A DNA stretch of 6,415 bases from Bacteroidota bacterium (GTDB taxonomy: Bacteria > Bacteroidota > Bacteroidia > Chitinophagales > LD1), in the NCBI GenBank assembly GCA_003165135.1, contig PLSN01000227.1, positions 1-6,415 of the forward strand, read 5' to 3'. Each line of letters opens with the position of its first letter. Within the stretch, counting starts at the first letter, position 1. This document shows positions 1-6,189 of the stretch, in pieces. A program made the translations under genes and the position numbers. Below the pieces are notes generated by a model. That model did no database searches and was not told where the DNA came from. It saw only the letters and a program-made list of their open reading frames with translations.

Positions 1-1
1 G

Positions 2-886
2 CAGGTCGTCGCAACTTTCAAAAGTGACTCTACAAAGGTAGAGATAGGTGACCATCTGGCGATGAAGCTTGTAGTAAGTACCGATCCTGACATTGTAGTT
101 GATTTCCCAACTTTCCCCGGAGATAGCATCGGCAAGATAGACATCGTCAAAAAGAGTAAAATAGATACAGCCAAACTGGGCAATAAGGTCATTTATTCTC
201 AGGATGTGACGATCTCTGCATATGAGGAAGGCCGTTATTTTTTCAATCCTTCCAAGATCTATTATTTAAATAAGACTACTAAAGTAATAGACTCGACATA
301 TACGAATGACTGGCAGCTCACGGTGACCAGTATGCCGGTCGATACTACTAAGCCGATCAAGCCGATCAAAGCACCACTGAAGGTTGACTATAAGCTGAAT
401 GAATTTACCTGGTGGATCGTGGGGCTTGTGCTATTATTAATCGCATTGATAGGAGGCTTTATCTGGTACAGAAGGTATAAGAACAAGCCAGCACCGGTGG
501 TAGCCCGTCCTCGACCTAAAGAACCTGCTCATATCTGGGCAAATAAAGAATTGAAAAAACTCGAAGGCGAAAAACTTTGGCAAAGCGATAAGGTCAAAGA
601 ATACCATTCCAAACTTACCGACATACTTCGACTCTATCTGGAGTTCCGTTTTAACTATTATGCTATGGAGGCGACGACAGAGGAGATCATTGCTGAGGTC
701 AATAAACGTGAAATATCAATGGATGCCAGTGCGAAACTTCAGGAGACATTGCGTCTGGCTGATTTTGTGAAGTTTGCCAAGATGAACCCTGCTCCTGATC
801 AGAATACAAAGAGCATGCAGAGCGCGTTGGATTTTGTAGAAATGACAAAGCAACTAGAAGAAACAAACACTCAGACCAAAAAATAA
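2..886 (+). CDS. Membrane protein upstream of batA (partial, 5' end outside window)
   Basis: The frame is open to the left edge: codons before the Met at 62 read QVVATFKSDSTKVEIGDHLA and continue smoothly, so that Met is internal and the true start lies upstream. Numbered from that Met, residues 1-110 look like an extracytoplasmic beta-rich domain, including a DFPTFPGDSIG stretch that recalls BatD-type domains. A short Lys/Pro linker follows, with a 9-base unit duplicated at 350-367 (KPIKPIK). One membrane helix lies at about 116-136 (nt 407-469), then an Arg/Lys-rich stop-transfer stretch and a charged helical cytoplasmic domain of about 130 residues. Seen: this topology and its place directly before batA. 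Family knowledge: bat operons usually carry such a protein here, between a DUF58 gene and batA; DUF4381 fills that place in proteobacteria. Inference: it is an accessory subunit of the Bat complex. I cannot give a symbol. Its TAA touches the batA ATG, which suggests translational coupling. Confidence 0.85.
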   Translation, partial: QVVATFKSDSTKVEIGDHLAMKLVVSTDPDIVVDFPTFPGDSIGKIDIVKKSKIDTAKLGNKVIYSQDVTISAYEEGRYFFNPSKIYYLNKTTKVIDSTYTNDWQLTVTSMPVDTTKPIKPIKAPLKVDYKLNEFTWWIVGLVLLLIALIGGFIWYRRYKNKPAPVVARPRPKEPAHIWANKELKKLEGEKLWQSDKVKEYHSKLTDILRLYLEFRFNYYAMEATTEEIIAEVNKREISMDASAKLQETLRLADFVKFAKMNPAPDQNTKSMQSALDFVEMTKQLEETNTQTKK

Positions 887-1897
887 ATGTTTAACCTGTC
901 ACATATCACATTTGCCAATCGATGGGTGCTCTGGTTGATACCGGTTATGGTGGTATTGTCCATAGTGTGGTGGTACTTCATGCAGCGTCGGCAGTATCCG
1001 ACATTGACATTCTCTGATACATCTCCTTTCAAAGGTTTTCAAAATCCGCTCAAAGGAGTATTGAAGAAATATTCACCGTTGCTGAGATTACTCTCATTGG
1101 TATTTCTGCTTATAGCCATCGCTCGGCCTGAGAGTTCATATGATGAGAGTAAGGTGACCACAGAGGGTATAGATATCGTGCTCGCTATAGACCTCTCGAC
1201 ATCCATGATGGCGCATGACTTTAAACCAAATCGAATAGAAGCCGCTAAGCAGACTGCATTAGAGTTTATTGATGGAAGGCCCAATGACCGTATTGGATTA
1301 GTAGTGTTCGCGGGGGAGAGTTTCACTCAGTGCCCGGTCACCATCGACCATGCAATTGTAAAAAATCAACTCCGTGCTATCAAAAACGGCCTGCTAGAAG
1401 ATGGTACTGCTATAGGTATGGGACTCGCCACCGCACTCCAGCGCCTCAAAGAGAGTGAGTCGAAGACAAAGGTTATTATCCTCATGACGGATGGCGTCAA
1501 TAACAGGGGCATCATAGACCCGGCTACTGCAGCCGACATCGCTATGCAAATGGGTGTGCGGGTCTATACTATCGGCATCGGTACCAATGGGCAGGCATAT
1601 ACACCTGTGGCAATGGATGCTCAGGGCAATCTGATATATGACTGGGCACCTGTAGAAATAGACGAAGCGCTGCTGCAGGATGTATCTAAAAAGACCGGAG
1701 GACAATATTTCCGCGCGACGGACAATAAAAAACTAAAATCAATTTTTGATCAGATAGACAAACTCGAAAAAACTAAGATCAATGTATCAGCCTTTTCACA
1801 CAAGACAGAGAAGTTCTACCTCTTTGCCCTGATAGCCGCTATATTATTGATGCTGGAGTGGATATTGAGATATACTGTGCTGAGGTCGATTCCTTAG
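887..1897 (+). CDS. batA: BatA, membrane-anchored von Willebrand factor A protein
   Basis: This is a 336-residue VWA protein of typical BatA length. Two N-terminal membrane helices lie at about 13-32 and 62-80, the VWA domain at about 94-290, and a C-terminal membrane helix at about 309-328. The metal-binding MIDAS site is complete: D102-x-S104-x-S106 in IDLSTSM, T174 in EDGTAIG, and D202 in LMTDGVNN, so divalent-metal ligand binding should be possible. The topology puts the VWA domain in the periplasm. The ATG follows the upstream TAA with no gap and there is no clear Shine-Dalgarno site, so translation probably depends on coupling. The C-terminus (RYTVLRSIP) looks native. The TAG stop shares its last base with the first unit of the repeat array that follows, so the neighbouring insertion-like module did not damage the gene. 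BatA is called over BatB from gene order and from this end. BatA and BatB are paralogues and in this genome have the same length. Confidence 0.96.
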   Translation: MFNLSHITFANRWVLWLIPVMVVLSIVWWYFMQRRQYPTLTFSDTSPFKGFQNPLKGVLKKYSPLLRLLSLVFLLIAIARPESSYDESKVTTEGIDIVLAIDLSTSMMAHDFKPNRIEAAKQTALEFIDGRPNDRIGLVVFAGESFTQCPVTIDHAIVKNQLRAIKNGLLEDGTAIGMGLATALQRLKESESKTKVIILMTDGVNNRGIIDPATAADIAMQMGVRVYTIGIGTNGQAYTPVAMDAQGNLIYDWAPVEIDEALLQDVSKKTGGQYFRATDNKKLKSIFDQIDKLEKTKINVSAFSHKTEKFYLFALIAAILLMLEWILRYTVLRSIP

Positions 1898-1930
1898 GGA
1901 CGAGGGACGAATGCGAGGGACGAGGGATCG
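1897..1930 (+). repeat. Left inverted heptamer array of the four-helix-bundle module
   Basis: Imperfect tandem copies of GGGACGA start at 1897 (1897-1903, 1904-1910, 1917-1923), with a variant at 1924-1930 and a 6-base spacer at 1911-1916. Bases 1914-1926 (CGAGGGACGAGGG) are an exact inverted match to 2337-2349. With one gap, 1903-1926 matches the complement of 2337-2361 in 22 of 25 aligned columns. A TAAAC at 1931-1935 is also complementary to GTTTA at 2332-2336. Confidence 0.88.
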
Positions 1931-1945
1931 TAAACGGAAAACTGT

Positions 1946-2314
1946 ATGAACGACAGATTAAATGAAATAAAGTTTTACCAATTGGCTATGGAGCTATGGG
2001 ATGAGTATTGGAGTGATTGTGAAATATTGATGAAGGATGTTAGGGGAAAAGAAATAGTAAAACAATTAACGAGAAGCATGGGTTCTATTTCGGCAAATAT
2101 TGAAGAAGGCTATGGTAGAGGATTCGGCAAAGAATATCCAATGTTTCTGAGGTATTCCAGAGGCTCAGCCAGAGAATCAAAAGGATGGTATATGAGATCA
2201 GGTCATTTACTGTCTGAGGAGATAATAAAGCAAAGAGTAGAAAAGTTGGATTCAGTAATAGCGATGGAAACGGTATCAATTAAAACATTAGAAGACAAAA
2301 ACAAAAAACAATAG
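1946..2314 (+). CDS. Four helix bundle protein, 23S rRNA intervening-sequence (IVP/S23) family
   Basis: This is a 122-residue, mostly helical, soluble protein with no signal peptide or membrane helix. The family signature lies at about residues 43-77: RSMGSISANIEEGYGR, then FLRYSRGSARE, matching the usual S-I-x-x-N-I-x-E-G-x-G-R core and the R-G-S-x-x-E helix. Length is normal for the family (about 115-135). Family knowledge: members are encoded inside 23S rRNA intervening sequences and, in Bacteroidota, as scattered single genes. They resemble the Avd accessory protein of diversity-generating retroelements, which binds nucleic acid; no biochemical role is firmly set for the stand-alone forms. 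Nothing links it to Bat function, and it splits batA from batB, which normally adjoin. The ATG at 1946 is chosen because it directly precedes a typical family N-terminus (MNDRLNEIKFYQLAMELW). A weak purine stretch (GGAAAA, 1936-1941) lies just upstream. The gene appears intact. Confidence 0.9.
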   Translation: MNDRLNEIKFYQLAMELWDEYWSDCEILMKDVRGKEIVKQLTRSMGSISANIEEGYGRGFGKEYPMFLRYSRGSARESKGWYMRSGHLLSEEIIKQRVEKLDSVIAMETVSIKTLEDKNKKQ

Positions 2315-2336
2315 AAGTATGCTGGCGGCGTGTTTA

Positions 2337-2364
2337 CCCTCGTCCCTCGTCCTTCGCCCCTTGC
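2337..2364 (+). repeat. Right inverted heptamer array of the four-helix-bundle module
   Basis: Four 7-base units lie at 2337-2343, 2344-2350, 2351-2357 and 2358-2364. The first two are identical (CCCTCGT) and the last two drift. They are the inverted partner of the array at 1897-1930. The array ends 3 bases before the batB ATG, so it covers the place where a ribosome binding site would normally be. Confidence 0.88.
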
Positions 2365-2367
2365 ACA

Positions 2368-3378
2368 ATGTTTAGGTTCGAACATAAAGAATTTTTATAC
2401 CTGCTGCTGCTGCTCATACCGGTATTGCTGCTCTTTATCTTGTTTCAGAGATGGAGAAGAAAAAGCATTGCCCGCTTTGGTGTCGCTTCACTCGTGTATC
2501 AGCTCATACCTGATTTCTCAAACGGCAAGCACATTCTCAAGTTTGTGCTGCTGTCGCTGGCATATGTTTTCCTGGTCATAGGTCTCGCTAATCCTCAGAT
2601 AGGTACCAAGCAGGAAAAAGTGAAACGCCAGGGCATAGATGTGGTGATAGCTCTTGACGTATCTAAGAGCATGTTGGCAGAGGATGTGCAGCCAAATCGG
2701 CTCGCTCGTGCTAAAAATTTCATCTCCAATTTTATTGACCAGTTAGGCAATGACCGTCTGGCGATAGTTGTCTTCGCAGGAAAAGCATATCTGCAGATGC
2801 CCCTATCAGTGGACTATAGCGCTGCGAAGCTTTATCTCAAAACCATCAGCACAGAGAGCGTGCCTACACAGGGTACATCTATCAGCGATGCGATAGACAT
2901 GGCCAATGAGTCCTTCGCACAGGGTGATAATAAATCAAAGGCGCTCATCATCATATCAGATGGTGAAGACCACGAGGCAGGTGTTGACGAAGCGCTTGAA
3001 GCTGCTTCAAAGAGTGGAGTCAAGATATTTACTATCGCGGTAGGTACAGACAAAGGATCTCCGATACCACTGCCTAATGGCGACTATAAGCGCGACGCAG
3101 AGGGCAATATTGTGCTCTCAAAAGTCAATATCGAAGCGATGCGCGAATATGCTGCCAAAGGCAACGGCAAATCATATGTACTCGGCTCCGGTAAAGATGA
3201 AGTGAATGCAATCTTGAAAGAACTCGGAAGGATTGGTACTAAAGAATTGGAAGATGTGGTATTTACAGATTATGATGACAAGTTTCAATATTGTCTGATG
3301 ATCGCTGCTATTTTATTGATCATAGAGTTTATTCTCAGCGAGCGCAAGAGCAGGCTTTTTGAAAAACTAAAAATATAA
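2368..3378 (+). CDS. batB: BatB, membrane-anchored von Willebrand factor A protein
   Basis: This is a 336-residue VWA protein, paralogous to BatA. Membrane helices lie at about 9-26, 57-75 and 306-323, and the VWA domain at about 88-285. All MIDAS residues are present: D97-x-S99-x-S101 in ALDVSKSM, T170 in TQGTSIS, and D198 in IISDGEDH. SDGEDH and the preceding helix pattern are typical of BatB. The periplasmic VWA domain is expected to pair with BatA and the TPR proteins. The start at 2368 gives a normal N-terminus (MFRFEHKEFLYLL), and the frame has no better ATG. No Shine-Dalgarno site is visible; the bases just upstream belong to the right repeat arm, so initiation may be affected by its pairing. 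The TAA at 3376 is 5 bases before the annotated batC start. Confidence 0.96.
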   Translation: MFRFEHKEFLYLLLLLIPVLLLFILFQRWRRKSIARFGVASLVYQLIPDFSNGKHILKFVLLSLAYVFLVIGLANPQIGTKQEKVKRQGIDVVIALDVSKSMLAEDVQPNRLARAKNFISNFIDQLGNDRLAIVVFAGKAYLQMPLSVDYSAAKLYLKTISTESVPTQGTSISDAIDMANESFAQGDNKSKALIIISDGEDHEAGVDEALEAASKSGVKIFTIAVGTDKGSPIPLPNGDYKRDAEGNIVLSKVNIEAMREYAAKGNGKSYVLGSGKDEVNAILKELGRIGTKELEDVVFTDYDDKFQYCLMIAAILLIIEFILSERKSRLFEKLKI

Positions 3379-3382
3379 AGAG

Positions 3383-3428
3383 AATGTGCCAATGTGCTAA
3401 TTTGTCAATATGCCAATGTGTCAATGTG
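3383..3428 (+). repeat. Octamer tandem array, consensus AATGTGCC
   Basis: About 5.75 copies of an 8-base unit begin at 3383, 3391, 3399, 3407, 3415 and 3423. All copies keep AAT at the start, and most differ from the consensus at one or two positions. The array begins 5 bases after the batB stop and overlaps the annotated first codons of batC, where it produces a Cys/Gln/Asn-rich stretch (MCQCANLSICQCVN) unlike a normal BatC N-terminus. No inverted partner is seen in the window. Confidence 0.85.
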
Positions 3429-4181
3429 AAGACAAAAGAGTCCTCGCAGGTGCAGAGCTATTGCTTTTCTGCGGCATTGAAGTTTCTTTTTCTGTTATTA
3501 CTTGTGACTTGCTACTCACTACTTGCGACTGCACAGGAAGAGCGCAGCCTGACCCGCGAGGGCAATAAATATTTTGATAAGCAGAAATATGCGGACGCTG
3601 AAGCGTCGTACAAGAAGGCACTCGAGAAAAAAAATAATTTCCCTGAGGCAGTCTTCAATCTCGGCGATGCGATGTATAAACAGGGCCGATACGAGGATGC
3701 AGCAAAACAGTTCGAGCAGGCAGGGAAATTGCTCAAGGACACTGCTCAGAAGGCACGTGCATATCACAATATGGGCAACTGCTCCATGGAGAAACAGGAA
3801 TATGAAGATGCAGTAAAGGCCTATAAGCAGGCACTCAAATTCAATCCGGCTGATAAAGACACTAAATATAACTTGGCATATGCCAATGCTAAACTGAGGG
3901 ACAAGCAGCAGAATAAGCAAGATCAGAAAAACCAGAAGCAGCAAAACAAAGACGATAAGAAAGATCAGGATAAAAAGGACGGGGACAAGAAAGACAAACA
4001 GGATAAAGACGGCAAGGGAGATAAAGATCAAAAGCAGAAAAAAGGAACCGGCAAAGAACTGTCAAAAGAACAGGCAGAAAAACTACTCGAAGCATTGAAA
4101 GCGGAGGAGCAAAAGACACAGGAAAAAATGCAAAAGAAAACAGCTAAACCACAGGATGCCAAGCTGGAGAAAGACTGGTAA
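3384..4181 (+). CDS. batC: BatC, TPR protein with Lys/Asp/Gln-rich tail (start uncertain)
   Basis: The annotated protein has 265 residues. Three TPR units lie at about 54-87, 88-121 and 124-157 (GNKYFDKQKYADAEASYKKA begins the first). A low-complexity Lys/Asp/Gln region follows at about 172-222, then a helical end finishing in LEKDW, which is typical of BatC. A hydrophobic signal segment lies at about 33-50 and ends in ATAQ. TPRs bind partner proteins; here the partners are probably BatA, BatB and BatD in the periplasm. The only in-frame ATG before the signal segment is 3384, but the first 14 codons are repeat array. In-frame alternatives are GTG at 3426 and TTG at 3477; the last gives a compact signal peptide starting (M)KFLFLLLL, closest to what BatC proteins usually have. 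I therefore trust the body and the stop but not the start. A second array at 3500-3534 encodes part of the signal core. Confidence 0.92.
   Translation: MCQCANLSICQCVNVKTKESSQVQSYCFSAALKFLFLLLLVTCYSLLATAQEERSLTREGNKYFDKQKYADAEASYKKALEKKNNFPEAVFNLGDAMYKQGRYEDAAKQFEQAGKLLKDTAQKARAYHNMGNCSMEKQEYEDAVKAYKQALKFNPADKDTKYNLAYANAKLRDKQQNKQDQKNQKQQNKDDKKDQDKKDGDKKDKQDKDGKGDKDQKQKKGTGKELSKEQAEKLLEALKAEEQKTQEKMQKKTAKPQDAKLEKDW
3500..3534 (+). repeat. Heptamer tandem array inside batC signal-peptide coding region
   Basis: Five 7-base units start at 3500, 3507, 3514, 3521 and 3528. All begin with ACT, and three of the five with ACTTG. Because 7 is not a multiple of 3, the array reads as a 7-residue periodic peptide (LVTCYSL then LATA), which makes up the second half of the signal core and the cleavage region. 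No good inverted partner was found nearby. Confidence 0.7.
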
Positions 4182-4198
4182 ATGTATTTGGCTGTTTA

Positions 4199-4217
4199 CC
4201 CTCTCCTATGGAGAGGG
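4199..4217 (+). terminator. Perfect 8-bp hairpin after batC, possible terminator or dispersed repeat
   Basis: CCCTCTCC at 4199-4206 pairs perfectly with GGAGAGGG at 4210-4217 around a 3-base loop (TAT). It lies 17 bases after the batC stop. A T-rich stretch (4230-4242) comes 12 bases after the stem rather than directly, so it is not a classical intrinsic terminator. The following AGGGTGAGG resembles the tail of dispersed hairpin repeats I recall from many bacterial genomes, so it may be a repeat element instead. The rest of the gap 4182-4308 holds no gene that I can see. Confidence 0.4.
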
Positions 4218-4271
4218 CAGGGTGAGGTGGTTGCTTTCTTTCTAAAAAAAACTTAACAATGGCCTTGCTTA

Positions 4272-4303
4272 CTTGAGATTTACGTATCCTTAATCGAATT
4301 TTG
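4272..4303 (+). promoter_or_regulatory. Candidate Bacteroidota-type promoter before batD
   Basis: GAATTTTG at 4296-4303 matches the Bacteroidota -7 consensus TAnnTTTG at all fixed positions but the first. A CTTG at 4272-4275 lies 20 bases upstream, the usual distance for the -33 TTG element. If real, transcription would start near 4310, giving batD and batE their own promoter after the hairpin. Short A+T-rich motifs like this occur by chance, so support is weak. Confidence 0.25.
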
Positions 4304-4308
4304 TAACA

Positions 4309-6120
4309 GTGAACGGAGGAAAAAAAATATTAAAGAATTTGTCAGGCAGGATCAGCGTCGTCTGCTGCCTGTTTCTAGCTGCCTGTAGTATCTCACAAGC
4401 CCAGATCAAATTTTCTGCCTCTGCTCCCAAATCAGTAGCGGTCAATCAGCAGTTTCAGCTGACCTATACTGTAGAAAACAGTTCAGCTAAAACGCTTACC
4501 CCGCCTTCTCTGACTGATTTTCAGGTGCTCGGCGGCCCAAATACTTCACAGAATATGACCTTTATTAACGGTCAGATGTCTCAGTCAGTGAGTTATTCTT
4601 ACATTCTTCAACCCAAGAAAGAAGGAACATATACCATCGGCAAAGGAACAGCTAATATACAGGGAACAAATATGGAGTCTAACGAGCTGACCATTACTGT
4701 GACAGGCCCTGTGCAGCAACAGGCAAAACGCCGCAGGGATCCGTTTGACCCTTTTAGTATGTTTGACCAGGACCCTTTTCAGGATCAGGACCAGCAGCAG
4801 TCGCAGCCATCGGCTACTGACAATCAAAAAGTACTTAAAGAGAATGTTTTTATACGTCTGGTCACTGACAAAAGTAGCGTCTATATGGGCGAGCGTGTCA
4901 CTGCTACCATGAAACTGTATTTCCGATTCGGTGTGGGAAATGTCGCTATACCAAAGGCTCCGACATTTGACGGATTCTGGAGTCAGGAGGTGCAGATGCC
5001 CAAAGAACCTAAACGCAAGACCGAAACTGTGAATGGCCAGCAATATAACGTAGTGGACCTGCAGGTATACAATCTGTATCCGCAGCGGGTAGGAGACCTG
5101 AAGGTCACCCCGGCAGAGTTGGACCTCGTCGTACAGGCACCGGTAGGCAGGAGCTTTTGGGGTATGCAGTATCAAAACATGCAGATGAAAGCCACCAGCA
5201 ATGGCGTGAGTATAAAGGTTAAAGATCTGCCCTCAGCCGGCAAGCCCGCTGATTTCTCTGGCGCAGTAGGCCAGTATACATACTCCGCAAAACTATCCTC
5301 CAAAGAAGGCAAAACAGATAATGCCGTGACCTACTCAGTTAAAATATCCGGTACAGGTAATATCAAAATGATTGATCTGCCTAAGCCGGAGATGCCTGAG
5401 GGATTTGAAGTGTTCGACCCTAAGGTCAAGGATGATGTAACCAGTTCTGCTAATGGAGTGAGTGGTAGCAAAGAGTATGATTACCTCATCATTCCCCGTC
5501 AGCCGGGTGAATATAAGATACCAGGATCGTCCTTCTCCTATTTTGATCCATCTGCAGGCAAATATTTTACACTTTCTTCACCTGAGATGCCACTGAAGGT
5601 CACTGGTGAGCCTTCTCAAAATCCTAATACAGCTTCAACTGCCGCTACCAGCAAAGAAGATGTTTCTGCGCTGCATTCGGATATCAGGTTCATAAAGACC
5701 AAAGCAACTGATCTCAGCAAATCAAACACTCCTTTCTTTGGTTCGGCTGGTTATGTGGGACTATTGGCTACGCCATTGTTGTTATTTATCGGATTGATCT
5801 TTGTCAAGCGGAAAAATGAAGACCTTGCTGCAGATATAGTAGGAGCTAAACGTAGAAGGGCAACCAAGCTAGCCAAAAAAAGACTCTCCGCTGCTGAGAA
5901 ACATCTCTCTCAGAATAATAAACAAGCATTCTACGATGAAGTATCCAGAGCGATCTGGGGCTATCTCGGAGATAAGCTGAACATAGACCAGTCGCAACTA
6001 TCGAAAGATAATGTAGAAGAAAAACTATTGGCGAAAAATGTCAAAACAGAGACTGTCACCAGGCTGAAGAGCCTCATTAATACCTGTGAGATCGCACTCT
6101 ATGCACCGATCGGAGCATGA
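4309..6120 (+). CDS. batD: BatD, beta-rich membrane protein, apparently truncated by an in-frame TGA
   Basis: The protein as read has 603 residues from a GTG start. A signal segment lies at about 16-31 and contains LAAC (Cys26), a possible lipobox, as well as a possible SQAQ cleavage site. Beta-rich periplasmic domains span about 32-133 and 175-435, separated by a linker with repeated DPF motifs and Gln/Asp runs (141-168). A Ser/Thr-rich linker, one membrane helix (about 481-499) and a helical cytoplasmic tail follow. This architecture is typical of BatD. The stop at 6118 comes in the middle of the expected tail: the same frame continues for 22 codons in BatD-like sequence to a TGA at 6187 that overlaps the batE ATG by 4 bases. 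The start is also doubtful. GGAGG at 4315-4319 lies inside the first codons and would suit an initiator near 4327, where the frame has ATA; TTG at 4339 is another option. Confidence 0.93.
   Translation: MNGGKKILKNLSGRISVVCCLFLAACSISQAQIKFSASAPKSVAVNQQFQLTYTVENSSAKTLTPPSLTDFQVLGGPNTSQNMTFINGQMSQSVSYSYILQPKKEGTYTIGKGTANIQGTNMESNELTITVTGPVQQQAKRRRDPFDPFSMFDQDPFQDQDQQQSQPSATDNQKVLKENVFIRLVTDKSSVYMGERVTATMKLYFRFGVGNVAIPKAPTFDGFWSQEVQMPKEPKRKTETVNGQQYNVVDLQVYNLYPQRVGDLKVTPAELDLVVQAPVGRSFWGMQYQNMQMKATSNGVSIKVKDLPSAGKPADFSGAVGQYTYSAKLSSKEGKTDNAVTYSVKISGTGNIKMIDLPKPEMPEGFEVFDPKVKDDVTSSANGVSGSKEYDYLIIPRQPGEYKIPGSSFSYFDPSAGKYFTLSSPEMPLKVTGEPSQNPNTASTAATSKEDVSALHSDIRFIKTKATDLSKSNTPFFGSAGYVGLLATPLLLFIGLIFVKRKNEDLAADIVGAKRRRATKLAKKRLSAAEKHLSQNNKQAFYDEVSRAIWGYLGDKLNIDQSQLSKDNVEEKLLAKNVKTETVTRLKSLINTCEIALYAPIGA
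4315..4319 (+). promoter_or_regulatory. Shine-Dalgarno-like GGAGG inside the annotated batD start
   Basis: GGAGG followed by an A-run is the strongest Shine-Dalgarno match in the window, yet it lies downstream of the GTG taken as the start (4309). The codon at standard spacing (7 bases) is ATA at 4327, a very rare initiator; TTG at 4339 is 19 bases away. It may be a real site for a later start, or just Gly-Gly codons. Confidence 0.3.
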
Positions 6121-6189
6121 GATGAGATTAAGCAAAATTATAATGGCGCTATCGCATTGATCACTGACCTGGAAGACGAGATAAAATGA
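6121..6189 (+). pseudogene. Detached C-terminal tail of batD behind a premature TGA
   Basis: Directly after the TGA at 6118-6120 the same frame reads 22 more codons, DEIKQNYNG then AIALITDLEDEIK, ending with TGA at 6187-6189. This looks like the normal end of BatD: a final amphipathic helix with the A-I-x-L-I-x-x-L-E pattern after the CEIALYAP motif. The second TGA overlaps the batE ATG at 6186-6188 as ATGA, a typical operon junction. With readthrough BatD would have 626 residues. I see no other in-frame TGA in the window's genes, so general recoding of TGA is unlikely. Confidence 0.75.

Larger units (their letters stand above)
1897..2364 (+). mobile_element. IVS-like module: four-helix-bundle gene between inverted heptamer arrays
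   Basis: About 470 bases fill the whole gap between the batA stop and the batB start. The module consists of one 122-codon gene flanked by inverted arrays that could pair into a stem of about 25 bp. This layout matches the intervening sequences known in 23S rRNA genes of Leptospira and some other bacteria: a terminal stem plus an ORF of the same family and size. The gene is more A+T-rich than its neighbours (row 2041-2100 has 20 G+C of 60; row 1441-1500 in batA has 29 of 60), which fits a foreign origin. No transposase and no target duplication are visible, so mobility is inferred, and the exact ends are uncertain by several bases. Confidence 0.55.

Noticed and set aside
350..367. Tandem 9-base duplication (AAGCCGATC twice) in the pre-batA gene
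   Set aside because: It is an in-frame two-copy repeat in a flexible Lys/Pro linker before a membrane helix, which is common and needs no special explanation.
1898..1945. Intrinsic terminator after batA
   Set aside because: The G-rich array has no local complement or T-run; its partner is 410 bases away.
1897..2364. CRISPR array or toxin-antitoxin pair at the module between batA and batB
   Set aside because: The repeats are contiguous 7-base units without spacers, and only one gene is present, with the signature of the four-helix-bundle IVP family and no partner gene.
3519..4031. Long antisense open frame (170 codons) opposite batC
   Set aside because: Its Leu/Ile/Phe/Val-rich translation is what the complement of the Lys/Asp/Gln codons of the batC tail gives. 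It is a shadow of a well-supported gene.
4585..5175. Antisense open frame of 196 codons opposite batD
   Set aside because: It lies wholly within batD, has no recognisable domain or start context, and the sense strand has clear BatD features.
6118..6120. TGA as a sense codon (Trp recoding or selenocysteine)
   Set aside because: TGG is used for Trp throughout, no other in-frame TGA interrupts a gene here, and the second batD stop is also TGA. A point mutation or sequence error is simpler.
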